Shown one piece after another: positions 10,871-24,086 of a DNA stretch of 64,000 bases (position 1 is the first letter of the stretch; each line of letters starts with the position of its first letter). The notes under the pieces were generated by a model. That model made no database searches. It had not been told where the DNA came from and saw nothing but the letters and a program-made list of their open reading frames with translations. This DNA comes from Ceratopteris richardii (lineage: Eukaryota; Streptophyta; Polypodiopsida; Polypodiales; Pteridaceae). The stretch covers positions 78,083,531 to 78,147,530 of the forward strand of contig CM035416.1 in assembly GCA_020310875.1 (NCBI GenBank), read 5' to 3'. The translations under genes were made by a program, and so were the position numbers.

Positions 10871-13800
10871 CGACATGTATTGGTTGCAAAAGGATTGTGG
10901 AACATTGTGCAGGGTGTTGAAAGACGTCCTGTTACACCTCTGACTACAGGTACTGCAAATAGAGGTGTTGGAGCTGATGAAGATGATGTCGAAGATGATA
11001 TTCCGTAGATTCCTATTCGTGCTGCTGTTTCTGCTGCACCTACTGCAGAGCAGATTCGTTGGGATGGCATAGATGCCCAGGCACATGCATTGATAGCTTT
11101 GTCTGTCAAACGTGCCATTATTCCTCACATTCGCTCTTGTAGAACAACTAAGGATGCTTGGGATACACTTACCACATTGTACCAAGCTAGGAATGAGCCT
11201 CGTGTTGCTTACCTCCGAAAACAGTTGGAGAGTGAGCACATGAATGAAGGTGATTCTATGGAAAGTTTCCTAACGAAGATCAAAGACTTGAAGGAACAGT
11301 TGATTTCTCCTCATGAGGTTATACCAGATAGCTCACTTGTGCAGACCGTTCTGAATGGTCTTCCTGATTCATATCAGAGTTTTGCTTCTACTCTTCAGTT
11401 GATGATGAAAAGGCAATCCAAATGCCTTGTCATTTGAGGAGTTAGTCTCAGTTCTGTTGCAGGAAGATTAGTCCACGCAAAACAGGTCCATTATGCGAGT
11501 TGCAGATCAAGCTTTCCTGGCTAGTCAGAAGGGCAAAGGAAAATGGAGCTCTTCAACTAGTAAGCAAAAATATGCTAATTCTGCATATTCGAAGAAGGAA
11601 GATAAAGATGAGAAGAAATCAGAAAAGTAAAAATTGTTTTGTAAGTACTGTAAAGGGAATGATCATATCATAAAGAACTGTCCAAAACTGGCTGCTAAAG
11701 AGGCAAAGAAGAAAGAGGCTGGAATGGTTGTTGCAGAGGCCTCTACACCAAAAACAGAGTCTGCAAATCTTGTGCAGGAAGAAGAATGGGCGTTTACTAC
11801 TATCTATAGTTTTGACCCATCTTCTCATGAGCAGTGCATGTCTGTAGTAGACTCAGATGTTTGGTATTTTGACGGTGGGGCGACCAAACATATTACCTCG
11901 TAGCGCAGTTTCTTCTCTTCACTCGAGTCTGCCCCTATAGGGAATACTGTTACATGCGCCAACAACTCCTCTTATCCTGTTATGGGAGTTGGTAAGATCA
12001 TTTTGACTACTGCTGATGGTAGTTCTTTCACTTTGTCAGATGCTTTATTTGTGCCACGGATCAAAAAGAACCTGTTATCAGTTTCTGCATTAGCCAAGAT
12101 TGGCTTGGTTGTGAAATTTGTTGATGACAAGCATGTAAAATGGGCACCCTCCGTTCTGATCGAGGGGGGGAATATATGTCTTCTGATTTTAATGCATTTC
12201 TGGCTGAACGTGGGATAAAACACCAATGTACAATGTCGTATACTCCTCAATAGAATGGAGTTGCTGAACGAAAGAACAATTCACTCATGGAGATGGAGAG
12301 GTGCATGGTCAACAGTCAAGCTTTACCGCATCGTTTCTGGCTTGAGGTTGTCATGTGTGCAACATATGTACTGAACAGGTGTCCCACTAAAGCGCTACAG
12401 TCTAAAACTCCATATGAGTCATGGCATGACCGCAAGCCATCTTTTGCTCATCGGCATGTTTTTGGTTGTTTGGCATATGCACTAGTGCCTGAACAACATT
12501 GCAGAAAATTGGATGATAAGGCAATAAAATGTATTTTTGTTGGGTACAGTTCTGAAAGTAAAGGCTATCGTCTGTATCATCCATAGACTAAACACATTTT
12601 GGTTAGCCGTGATGTTGTCTTTGTGGAAGATGCTATTCAGCCATTGCTTTCATGTACTAAGGAGACATCTGATAGCTCTAAAGACATGTATGATACTTTG
12701 ATGCCTCTTTTTACAGGTGGATAGTCTAGTGTTGGTCCTAATGAGGCAACTTCTCAGCCTTTGCAGGTTTCATATGATGATGCAGATCATTCCATTTCTG
12801 ATGCAGATTTACATGATGCACTTGTTGATGAGAGAGCTCATATTGAGCAGGCAAAAACTATGCCAAAATGGCTGGTGCAGACTTTGCGTGACAACAAATT
12901 AGATGCACCTTTGTCATATCATACTCGTTCAGGCTCTCATAGTGCCTCCTTTGCATCAGATTGCTATGCTATGGCTGTGTCTAGTCTCTGTGATGAGAAT
13001 GAGCCTGTTTCTTTTGATGAAGCACAGAATTCAGAAAATTGGATGGCTGCTATGCAATCTGAATATGATGCTATAATGAAGAATGGTACATGGTCTTTAT
13101 GTGACTTGCCTCTTGGCAAGAAGGCCATTGGCACTAAGTGGGTATACAAGCTGAAGCGTAAACCTGATGGTACAGTTGACAGGTATAAGGGTAGGCTTGT
13201 TGCAAAGGCTTATGCGTAGGAAAGAGGAATTGATTTTGATGAGACTTTTGCACCTACATGCCGTATGACTATTGTTCGGAGCATTTATGCACTTGCGGCC
13301 CATCATGGTTGGAATGTACATCAGTTGGACATTAAAACAACATTTTTGAATGGTGACTTGCATGAAGAAGTGTATGTTTTTCAGCCCCGTGGCTTTGTGC
13401 AAAAAGGGCATGAAAACCAGGTGTGCAGGTTAAAGAAGGCATTATATGGTTTAAAGCAAGCACCACGTGCTTGGTATGAGAAGATACATGCCTATCTGGT
13501 TGCACATGGTTTTGAGAACAGTCCAACTGAAAGAACCTTATATGTTAAGCGTGCTAATGATGTGCTTCTTATCATTGTTGTCTATGTTGACGACATGCTG
13601 CTCACTCGTCCTATTGAGAAGCATATTGCTGATTTCAAGGCAGATTTGCATGCCTCATTTGAGATGTCTGATTTGGGGCATTTGCATCACTATTTGGACA
13701 TTCAGTTTATGCAAGTTGATGGTGGAATGGCTTTGTTTCAAACCAAATATATTAACACATTATTGCAGCATTTTGGCCTTGAAGACTGTAAGCCTATTGC

Positions 13801-14533
13801 CACTCCTATGGAGACAGGTTTACGATTGAGTCTTCATGATGCTGGAGATGCATTTGATGTTGTTCTCTATCAGCAGGCTGTTGGATGCTTGATTTACTTA
13901 TGCATTACTCGGCCGGATATTCAGTTTGTTGTCTCACAGATGAGTAGGTTTATGCATTGCCCAGGAGTCACGCATTGGAAGGCGGTTAAGCGCAGCTTTC
14001 GCTACTTGAGTGGTACTCGACTACTTGGGTTGTTTTATCCCAAGGGGGGATCACTACCGCCAGATTTGCATGCTTTTTCTGACTCAGATTGGGCTGGTTG
14101 CTATGACACTCGTGTGTCCACCAATGGTTTTTGCTTCATGCTTGGTAGCTCATGTATATCTTGGTTGAGCAAGAAGCAGCCTACTGTGGCCACTTCCAGT
14201 TGTGAGGCTGAGTATAGGGCAGCTTTCACAGTGACTGTTGAGTGTGTGTGGCTCAGATGCCTTATGGCTGATTTGGGTGTTGGCCAGTTTTCTGCCACCA
14301 CCATCTTCACTGACAGTTAGAGTGCGTTGGCAGTTGCGAGGAAGCCTGTGTTCCATGCTCGCACTAAGCACATTGAGGTGCATTATCACTATGTCAGGGA
14401 GAGGTTCTCTGCTGGGGAGATCAGCTTGGCATATGTGCCCACGCAGGAAGCAGACCTTTTCACGAAGGCTCTGCCTAGGGAGAAGTTTAAAGCTTTTCGC
14501 AAAGCTTTGGGCTTACTTCCTTTTGTGGAGTGA
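10758..14533 (+). pseudogene. Copia family B gag-pol, copy B2 nested in A1
   Basis: A near-identical copy of 625-4911 lying inside A1. It keeps the zinc knuckle, the protease motif FDGGATKHITS, RT motif VYVDDMLLT (about 13580) and RNase H. It lacks 512 bp relative to B1 (1998-2509), which removes the protease C-terminus and the integrase N-terminal half including the first catalytic Asp. It shares the TAG stops of B1 (for example 11006, 12251, 12584, 12722, 13217, 14318) and adds a TAA at 11628 plus an extra A near 11410. There is no 5' LTR: B gag starts directly at the junction with A gag. Confidence 0.93.
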
Positions 14534-14607
14534 TTTCCACATAGCTTGACACTTCCTTATACATGAGTGCCAGCTCCTTGTTCACCGCATCACTCCCAGG
14601 GGGGATT

Positions 14608-14838
14608 TGTTAATATATTTAGGTAGTGATGTGTGTGAACACACTAGGACCGCCACGGCACTTTTTTCCCTCTTTAGGAGGTTTTTTTCCCCTGGCTTGA
14701 ATATACGCCTATTGCCCTAATGGGCTACTAATCTTTGTACATTCTCTAGTAATACATTCAGTATTGTGTGTTTGTGCTCCAAGCTTCTTCTTCTTCCTTG
14801 TGCTGTTCGCATGCTTCCGCAGACGTCTAACTCCAACA
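14608..14838 (+). mobile_element. Family B 3' LTR (B2)
   Basis: A 231-bp LTR from TGTTAATATATTTAGG to CTCCAACA. It joins A pol sequence directly (CTTGTGCCATC), so this is a genuine integration end inside A. The matching 5' LTR is lost by the deletion that fused A gag to B gag. Confidence 0.93.
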
Positions 14839-17021
14839 CTTGTGCCATCACAACAACGTCAGAAACTTGATGACAAGGAAAAGAAATGTATATTTGTTGG
14901 TTATAGTGTTGAAAGTAAGGGATATCGTTTGTACCATCCATTGATGAACACAATTATTGTGAGTCGAGATGTGGTATTTGCTGAAAATTCAGTTTTCCCT
15001 CTACTTGAATGCAAAAATTAGCCAATAGTTAGCTCACAAGATGTGTTTTATACACTCATGTCTTTGTTCCAAAATGGTGCACTTGACTATGGCTATGTAG
15101 ACCAGCCAACTGAGGTTCAAAGGGCTGAAAAATTCCAGCAAAATAGTGCTAAAAATGAAGAGAATTTCCAGCCAAACATGGCTGAAATTTTTCAGTCAAA
15201 GATTGCCAAGCTACTAGAAATTTCTAGCCAATAATGGCTGAACATTTGTGTCAAAATATGGTTGAAAATGAGCATGAAATTCAGCCCACACATGATGTAC
15301 ATATTGAAGATGTTTTACATAATGAACACATGTCTATCAAGAGTGCACAAACTATGCCAAAATGGTTGAAACAAACTTTGCAGGACAGCAAATTGAGTGC
15401 ACCTTTACTTGGTAGAACAAGATCAAGCTCTCACCATGCATCAAGTAATTTTGTGGATTATTCTCTTATTGCTACAACATGTAATGAAAAGCCACTTTCT
15501 TTTGAAGATGCATGTGACGATCCACAATGGATGAGTGCTATGCAATTAGAAATGGATTCCATACATAGGGATCGTACTTGGGAGTTATGTGAATTGCCAG
15601 AAGGAAAGAATGTCATTGGTACAAAGTGGGTTTATAAGATTAAGAGAAAATTTGATGGTAGCATTGATCGCTACAAAGCTAGATTGGTTGCCAAAGGATA
15701 TGCACAACAATATGGCATTGATTATGAGGAAACATTTGCACCTACTTCACGCATGACTACCATTCGTACCGTGGTTGCATTTGCTGCCCATCGAGGTTGG
15801 AAAGTGCATCAGTTGGACATAAAAACAGCCTTCTTTAATGGTGATTTGCAAGAAGAGGTTTATGTGAAGCAAGCTCCTAGATTTGCTATGAAAGGGAAAG
15901 AGCATATGGTTTGTCGCTTGCATAAAGCCTTGTATGGTCTCAAGCAAGCTCCACGTGCATGGTATGACAAAATACATAAGCACTTGGCTGCTCTTGGCTT
16001 CACATGTAGTCCGATTGAAAGCACACTCTATGTACGTAAAAATGGGGCTGATCTTATAGTGCTTGTTCTTTATGTCGATGACATACTCTTGACTGGGTCA
16101 TGTGATGCAAAACTTGACGTTCTTATGGCTGATTTGCAGCGTACTTTTGATGTCACTTATCTTGGTCTTTTGAGCTACTATCTTGGCATCCAATTTGTAT
16201 CCGTTGAGGGGGGAATTGTTATGCATCAAGCAAAGTATGTTGAAAAACTACTTCCGCGTTTTGACTTTGAGGATTGTAAGCCAATTTTCACACCAGTTGA
16301 GACAGGATTCAGGTTCTCAATTGAGAATTCCAGTGATGCATTTGAAACTTTTCTTTATCAGCAAGTTGTGGAATGTCTTATATATGCATGCAACACAAGG
16401 CCGGATATACAATATGTAGTTTCCTAGTTGAGTCAATTCATGCATAGCCCTGGCACTAAGCATTGGCAAGCGGTGAAACGTGTGTTTAGATATCTTCGAG
16501 GCACTTTGAGCTTAGGTCTCTTTTATGGCAGAGATATTCAGCCATGCTTGCATGCTTTTACAGATAGTGATTGGGCTGGTTGTTATGATACTCGCATGTC
16601 CACTAGTGGTAATTGCTTTTTCCTTGGAGACTCATGCATATCGTGGTTGAGTAAGAAGCAACCTATAGTGGCGACATCAAGTTTTGAAGCTGATTACAGG
16701 GCAGTTTCCACAGCTATAGTGGAGTGTAAATGGCTGAGATGCCTATTGATGGATCTTTGCATGGAGATTGATGTTGCTACACATATTCTCACTGATAGTC
16801 AAAGTGCTTTGGCTGTTGCACGAAACCTAGTGTTTCATGCACGGACCAAACATATTGAGGTGCATTATCACTATGTGAGAGAGCACCTTCATGCAAGAGA
16901 TATTGATTTGGTATATGTGACTAAACAAGATAATGTGGTAGACATATTCACCAAAGTTCTTCCACGGGAAAAGTTTGAAGCTTTTCACAAAGCTTTAGGC
17001 TTACTACCTTGTGGGGGCTGA
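14839..17021 (+). pseudogene. Family A RT and RNase H (A1, right part)
   Basis: After the B2 LTR the A polyprotein resumes at the integrase-RT linker (KLDDKEKKCIFVGYS, about 14868). A long open frame at 15234-16427 holds most of RT, with WVYKIKRKFDGSIDRYKARL and LYVDDILLTG (about 16069-16098). A TAG at 16425 replaces the Gln of VSQLSQF, and RNase H follows at 16428-17021 with HAFTDSDWAG, STSGNCFFLGDSCISWLSKK and KHIEVHYHY. The final stop is TGA at 17019. Smaller breaks are at 15018 (TAG) and 15232. Catalytic RT aspartates are intact, but the protein lacks integrase. Confidence 0.92.
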
Positions 17022-17054
17022 TCTGTCACTCCCTGTATGTGTTCACATCATTCG

Positions 17055-17067
17055 CCCCAGGGGGGTT
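17055..17067 (+). other. Polypurine tract of A1
   Basis: A CCCC-A-GGGGGG-TT tract lies directly before the 3' LTR. The inverted A2 element has its counterpart at 46849-46860. Confidence 0.75.
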
Positions 17068-17346
17068 TGTTACACTTATGTGTTCCTCAAGTAGCTTTGA
17101 TGTGAACCTTTTCCCTATACATGGGCACTTTTTACTCTAGTGCTAGCTAGAGGTTTTTTCCCCATGTTACCACATACTTGATACTCTCATCTGTGGTGGT
17201 ACTTTGTACTTAGGGATATTATTCAACTCTTACTTCAGTTCAGTTCATCATCAATAGAGAGAGCTATTCCAGCCATCGTCTTCTTTGTGTGTCTTGCTGC
17301 ATTTGTGCTCCTTGTGTGTCTCTCGTACTTCTACATACACCCATCA
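17068..17346 (+). mobile_element. Family A 3' LTR (A1)
   Basis: A 279-bp LTR from TGTTACACTTATG to CCCATCA, followed by the target duplication AATCC. It lacks about 11 bp present near the end of the 5' LTR. Confidence 0.94.
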
Positions 17347-19431
17347 AATCCTTCATATCAAATGTCTGACTCAACTTCTTTTTGAGAATTGACAAGTCAT
17401 AAGAGGACTTCCCAACAATCAACATATCATCGACATAAAGTATCAAGCATATCAAGCTGCCATCCCAGCATCTCTTTGTGTAGAGACAATGATCCTCATT
17501 GCTTCGAGAAAAGCCTTGAGACTTCATAAAAGCATCAAACTTTTGGTACCATTGTCTATGGGACTATTTAAGTCCATACAAGCTCTCCTTGAGCTTACAA
17601 ACTAGACTTTCCTTGCCACGAACTATATAACCCTCTAGTTGTTCCAATAAGATCTCATCTGTAAGATCTCCATGGAAGAAAGCAATTTCACATCCATTTG
17701 AACTACCTCTAAGTCCTCCATTGCAACAAATCCGAGCAACATACGTAGGGTAGTCATCTTGACCACTGGAGAGAAGATTTCCTTGAAATCAATACCATGT
17801 TGTTGCTTAAAACCCTTTGCAACAAGTCGTGCTTTATACCTTTGAGAAGTACTATCTGATGTGAATTTCAGCTTATATACCCATTTACATGGTAAAGCTT
17901 TCTTGCCCTTTGGCAAAGGTACTAAATCCCAAGTACCATTCTTGTGAATAGAATCCAACTCACTCTTCATGGCATGCTCCCACTTGACATGATCCTCTGT
18001 CTGCATAGCCTCTTTGCAGCAAGAAGGCTCACTGGCATCTGTTAGCATAACAAAATCTAAACTTGGAACATATCTATTAGGTGGATGTGAGACATGTGCA
18101 GAATGTCTCAATGGTTGCTAAACAGGAACATTTGCAAACTGATCTAATCGGACATTATCTTGAACATCCCTATGTGCAGCATTTGTATGCATGCTAACTA
18201 GAGGACTAGTACCCTCAAACACCACTTTTCTCACTTGAACCTCCTTAATGGGATGTTTATGCATCTTAGAATCATTGAAAATGGCATCACTACTTCTGAT
18301 CAAGGATCATGTTTTAGGATCCCATAAGCGATATCCAAATTGTCCTTCTTGACCATGTCCAAGAAAAATGCATTTCTTTGACTAATGGTCCAACTTTTGT
18401 CTAAGGTTCTTGGTATATGAACATGCGCTTCACACCCAAAAACTCGAAGATGATCATAATACGGTGGCTTCCTTGTCCATAACTTGTGTGCCACTTTCAT
18501 ACCTTTGGCAGTACTAGGTGAAAGGTTAATCACATGGATTGTAGTCAATACTGCTTCTACCCAAAAGCCTTGTGAAAGGTTTGCATGATGTAGCATAGAG
18601 ACTAATCTATCCTGAATAGTTCTATTCATCCTTTTAGCTACACCATTCTGTACTGGGGTATAAGGAGCTATAAACTCTCTACAAATTCCTCTAGACTGGC
18701 AAAAAAGGTTGAATTCATGTGAGGTATACTCACCCCCATTATCTGAACATAAAGCTTTGAGCTTAATTCCCTTTTCAGTCTCAACTGAAGCAAGCCATTT
18801 TCTGAAAGTAGGGAATACCTCATCCTTCAATTGGATAGTATATACCCAAACTTTTCTAGTAGCATCATCTATGAAAGTGACAAAGTAAAGAGAACCACCT
18901 AATGACCTTGTGGGCATAGGACCACACACATCTGTATGAAGAAGATCTAAAGGCTGAATTGAAGAGTCAATATGCGTTCTATGCACATTTCTGGTTTGCT
19001 TTCTGTATTGACAATGCTCACAAAATGAAAAATCACAGAAAGATAACACAGGTAAGTAGCCAGAATGAGAAAGATTTTCCATTCCACTACGAGATATATG
19101 GCCCAAACGACCATGCCAAATACAAGCCATAGACTGTTCAGTAACATTTAACAAGTGTTCTTTCTGTGATACAAATAAAGGATAAAGTGATCCAACTTTG
19201 CTTCCTTTTGCAATAACCGTATTGCCCTTTGATATGTGAAAGGAGTGGGCATAGAAGACCACCTTATAACCAAGGTCATCAAGCTGACCAACTGACATCA
19301 AACTATGTGATAACTAAGGTACATGGTGTACATTATGCATAGTAAATTTTGAACCATCAATGAACTGCACAACCACATCTCCAATCCCCACAACGTCAGA
19401 CTGGTAAGAGTCACCAAGCCTTAGAGTACTA
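17347..19431 (-). pseudogene. Copia family D1, protease end to RT (right part)
   Basis: Read on the minus strand: an open integrase frame at 18300-19301, with zinc-finger-like HxxH and CxxC (WHGRLGHIS, CEHCQYRKQT), HTDVCGP and SDNGGEY, but QNGVAKRMNR where the catalytic Glu (normally GVAERMNR) is Lys. RT follows at 17635-18111 (WVYKLKFTSDS, YKARLVAKGF) and, after frame breaks, LYVDDMLIVG at 17264-17527 (this frame runs beyond the element into A). The left end meets the A1 target site and continues at 8437-8997. The right end at 19431 is cut by a B LTR fragment, so protease and gag are missing. Dead by frameshift, truncation and the Glu-to-Lys change. Confidence 0.88.
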
Positions 19432-19495
19432 TTGATATATTGAGGTAGTGATGCGTGTGAATACTCTAGGAACGCCGGGGCACTTTTTTTCCTCT
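19432..19495 (+). mobile_element. Family B LTR fragment
   Basis: About 64 bp match the first part of the B LTR (TATTGATATATTGAGGTAGT ...). The left edge is the LTR terminus, joined to D sequence, while the right edge joins the primer binding region of element E. The rest of this LTR is missing. Confidence 0.8.
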
Positions 19496-22400
19496 TGATC
19501 TTACATGGTATTAGATCTCAAGAGGCTCCGAGTGGTGAAGAAACAAAAATGCAAAGGTTTTAGAGGTTTGAATGACAAAAGAAAAAAGATATCAACTAGT
19601 GCATCATCATCTACAACTAGGAAGTAAGGTGGTTTGTCGACTAGAGTAGATGGAGCATAGGTAGGATAAGCAATGATGCCGATCATATGTACCACCAGCT
19701 TTAATGGAAGGTAAAATTAATGTACAAACTACACCTTATGGAAGTTTAAAATCACTTCTATCCTTGATTCCTATGAGCTTCTGGAGAGTGTTCTTGGGAC
19801 TGATCATGAGCCCCAAGAGACACCTGACCCAAATAATCTTGGTTGAATGATTCCTCCTGATGTTGATCTTCTACATGCTTGGAAACATAGAAATGTAGAT
19901 GCACTTTGTGCTCTACTTACAAGTACTAGTGATAGACTTCTGACTCTCATTTAGCATACTACCAAGGCATGTGAAGCATGGAACATATTGAGAAATCAAT
20001 ATAAAAATTCTAATCAAACATGGATTCAGAAACTGAAGAATCACTTAGCAACAAAAAGGTTTGCTGATGGGGAGACTCCATAGGTGTTTATCACTAGCAT
20101 AAAAAATCTACAAGAACAAATGGTGAGAGACGGTGTACAAAATGCAAGTGAGGAGCTTCGCTCATCATTGCCTTCGAATCTATCCACCAAAGTTTGATGG
20201 TTTGCTAACTACTATTAATAATGAAATCAGACCTCAACCACCAACTTTTGAAGAATTCAGTGCCTTACTCATGGAGGAGGAGTTGTGGCTCAAGGCAAGG
20301 AGCAATGATAACAAAGGAGATGTTGTATTCACAGCAAATGCCAAAAGAGGCAAGTCAGATTCTTCAAAAGATGGAGACAACAAGAAGAATGACAAAAAGA
20401 AGTTCAAGGGATAGTGTTCCCACTGCAAGAAGAGAGGCCACAGAATCCAAGACTATTGCATCACGAAGGCAAAAGAGAAGAATGGCTCTTCAAAAGGTGA
20501 CAAGGGCAAGGATTCTGCCAACACTTGAGAAACAAAGCTTGAGTTATTTGTTACAATAGAGGAGGTATGCTCCTCGACTGAAGATTCAGGAACAAATGAC
20601 TCATGGGTGTTGGATAGTGATGGCTCTTGTCACATGACAAGTAGAAAAGACCTTTATAATTCCTCACAACCTCTAAAAGAACCACCATAGTAAAGGTAGG
20701 CAACAATGCAAGATTTCCTACAGAGGGTGAAGGTATAATTTCTTTCATTAGCTTTAATGGGGATGTCAAAAAGATTTCAAATGTGTTGTGTGTTCCACAA
20801 CTCAAACATAGTCTACTTTCATTAGCTTCTATAACTCGTTAAGGTCATCAAGTATCTTTAAATAAAATAGGAGCTAAGATTGTGGCTAGTAACAACAACG
20901 TTTTTGGGACTAGCATAAGGAGGAACAACCTGTTACAGTATGAGTTGTCAGCTCTTACAACCACTACAAGTATGGGAACAAGTAAGATATGTCATGAGAG
21001 ATTCAGTCACATCGGATACCCTATACTAAAGGAAATGCATCATAGGAGTATGGTTGCACACATACCATCGATTGTGAAAATGAAGGAACCATGTGAAGCT
21101 TGCATGATGGCAAAGCAATAGAGGAAGGAACTTCCACAAGAAAGCAAGAACAGAGCAAGCTATCCTCTAGAGTTGGTGCATCCTGACTTGTGCAAAAAAA
21201 ATGCCTACACATGCCATGGGCAGATCTTCCTACTTCATGTTACTTGTCGATGACTATAGCAAGAACATGTGGCTGTACTTCCTTTGTGATAAGGCTCAAG
21301 CTTTTGGTAAGTTTAAAGAATGGCTTCAACTTGTTGACACTAAAAGAGGGAAGAAGATTGAGAAATTTGGGACAAATGGTAGTGGTGAGTTCACATCAAC
21401 AAAGTTCAAAGATTTTTGCAAGAGCAAAGGAATCAAGCATCAACTCACAATAGCACATAGCCCTCAATCGAACGGTGTTGGAGAACATCGGAATCAAACC
21501 ATCATGGAGATGGCAAGGTGCATGTTGAAGGGAAAGGGTTTTGCCTAATTGATTTTGGGAAAAGGCCATCAACATTGTTGTCTACATCTTGAATTGAAGC
21601 TAGACCAAGGAACTTGATGGAAAGACTCCACAAGAGGCCTATGCTGGTAAAAAGCCATCTATTTCCCATTTCAAAGTATTTGGAAGTGAATTTTATGTAC
21701 ATATTCCAAATAGGGAGAGAAACAAGCTTCAACAAAAAATCATCAAATATCTTCTTAGGATACAGTAAAGATAGAAGGCATATAAGTTTTATGACCCTCA
21801 AGCTAAACTTGGCCAAAAGAGCTATCCCTTCTACACAAGAAAAGGAAGCATCATCTTTAGATGATGAGTCTGAAAGTCACCAACATGTTGTCACCCAAGC
21901 AGAAAAGACATTGCCATTAGCTCTATGACTCTACAAACCCTATCCCATAGTCACTAGAAGAGGTTGTAGATGGACCGAGGCAATCATAGAGAATATAGGA
22001 ATAGAGACATGCAAGCGCCCATATTGTAAAAACAACCATGATGGTTGAGCTCATTCAAGAACAAGCAAAGGAACCAACCAATGTGGAAGAGGCACTCCAC
22101 GATCCGAATTGGAGGCCTACCATGCAAACAACATACAAAAATATCATGAAGAATGGAACTTGGTAGCTAGTGATCAACCCCCTACGCGTAAAGTCATTGG
22201 CACCAAGTAGGTCTAGAAGCTAAAGTATAAGACTTATAGTACTCTAGAAAAGTACAAAGCAAGACTTGTTGCACATGCCTAATCACAAGTTGAAGGCATT
22301 GACTTTTAAGAATCATTTGCCCTAAGTGCAAGGATGATTATTATCTAAGTAGCACTAGTTGTGGCTATAATTAAGCGATGGCCAGTCTATCACATGGATG

Positions 22401-23440
22401 TCAAATCAGTGTTCCTAAATGGAGACCTCAAGGAGGAGGTATATGTGTTTTAGCCACCACGGTTTGAGGCTCCCCATTCAGAGAACAAGGTATGTAATCT
22501 GAAGAAGGCATTACATGGGTTGAAACAAGCCCTTAGAGCATGGCACCAGTAGATAGATAAGTATCTCTTGGATCTAGGTTTCAAAAGATGTGCTTCTGAT
22601 GCTAACTTGTATGTTCTAAAGAAAGGAGGGAAGACAATTGTGCATGTACTCCATGTAGATGACCTTGTGATTACAAGTAATGATGGTGCTCTTCTTCAAC
22701 AAATAAAAGATGCCGTACATTCAAAATTTGAAATGACATACTTGGGCTTAATGCATTATTGCTCAGGCCTTAAAGTTTGGCACAAACCAGGGAAGATTTT
22801 CACCTCTCAACAAAAGTATGCAAGATAGATGTTGAAGGCATTTGACATGGAGGATTGTAAGGAAATTTCTACACCTATGGAGGTCAACAAAAAATTATCT
22901 ATTGAAGATACTTCACCTCCAGTGGATATTGGAAGATACAAGAAATTAGTTGGAAGTCTCATCTACTTGTGCAATAGCATACTAGATATCTCTTATGTTT
23001 TTGGAGTAGTAAGCAAGTTCTCTAATAAGCCTTACCAAACTCGTTGGAAGGCAAGCATGCAGATACTTAGGTGTGTGAAAGAAACCATTGATTATGATAT
23101 TCTCTATGAAGAAGGATCATCTCTGGTTGGATATTGTGACTCAAATTAGGCAAGAGATATTGATACCAAAAAATCAGTTTTTGGATATTGCTTTTCTTTA
23201 GGATGTGGGATTTCCTCTTGGATCATTAAGAAGGAACTAGCTATAGCATTATCTTCTACTGAAGTTGAGTACAAAGTATCATGTGAATCAATATGGTGGA
23301 GGAGGATCCTATGACACATAGGAATACAAGGACAGGAGGCTACAAGGTTGATGTGTGATAACCAAAGCTGCATGACCAGTGCCAAGAATCCTATTTTCCA
23401 TCCACTTACCAAGCACATAGAAATTTAGTATCACTATGTG
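19496..23440 (+). pseudogene. Copia family E gag-pol, degenerate
   Basis: A primer-site-like TGGTATTAGATC at about 19507 shows that only the very end of a 5' LTR survives. Gag runs from about 19690 with a zinc knuckle (CSHCKKRGHRIQDYC, 20412-20456). Protease is weak. Integrase is at about 20985-21548, with HERFSHIGYP, CEACMMAKQ and GTNGSGEFTS; the third catalytic position reads NGVGEHRNQ. RT is at about 22080-22830 with LHVDDLVIT, so the YVDD tyrosine is His. RNase H follows at 22829-23440 (LVGYCDSN, SSTEVEYK). Many stops and frameshifts are present; several fall at Gln positions as TAG (20081, 21118, 22452). Clearly non-functional. Confidence 0.85.
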
Positions 23441-24086
23441 CTCTGAGGAGAAGCCATTATGAGAGCCCGAACATTTATGGAACCCTAACTTCCAAGTTAG
23501 ATGAGGGCTATATGTGATCGTTGATAGTAATAGATGACCTTTGTGAGCCTCACCATTAGGTTAGGTAGGGCATAAACTTTTGGGCCATTGGGTTGCCATT
23601 GAAGGCAAAAATAAAGGCCTTGTGGTGCCACGTGGCTCCCCCATAGAACCTTGATGGGGGGAGTGCAGAGGGGGACTTGCACCCTTCTGTGAGGTCCGAG
23701 GGGACTATCCCCCTGGCCAATAGGGCTGAGATGGAAGGACTTCTAGTTGTGGAGATATTGCTAGATTGTATATCTTGTTGACTATTTTGTATCTCCATAC
23801 TATGTTCATCTATAACAACTCCCCTTGTAAGAGCTATATAAGCATGGCCCAGGTCGAGCTTTACATAGCATTGTGCACTAGTAAGGTCTTCATCTAGAGT
23901 CTATCTAGATCACCAAATAAGCTCCACATTGGGAGTGCATGGGTGGACAACACCATCATTGTAGCTTCATTACTCTTGGCAATTTGAGAATTTGGGTTCT
24001 CTATCTCTTAGTCTACATCTATCTTTGTATGCATTTTTCTCTAACTTTTTCTACTGATCTATTCCATTGTGCTATTAATTTCTTAC
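23441..24086 (+). mobile_element. Probable 3' UTR and 3' LTR of element E
   Basis: A noncoding stretch after RNase H, with a G-rich tract near 23653-23676 and a promoter-like TATATAAG near 23831. It ends TTCTTACA, like the ending CTTACA before the E primer site at 19506, and then D2 sequence begins abruptly. I cannot place the left LTR edge. Confidence 0.45.

Larger units (their letters stand above)
8998..17346 (+). mobile_element. Complete copia element A1 (with nested B2), TSD AATCC
   Basis: Two near-identical LTRs (8998-9279 and 17068-17346) flank a primer binding site, gag, the nested B2 insertion, RT-RNase H and a polypurine tract. The 5 bases before the first LTR (8993-8997) and after the second (17347-17351) are both AATCC, the target duplication expected of copia integrase. 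The target was element D on the opposite strand. Between A gag and A RT the A protease remainder and all of A integrase are missing, replaced by B2. A1 therefore cannot be autonomous, though it retains both LTRs. Confidence 0.93.
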
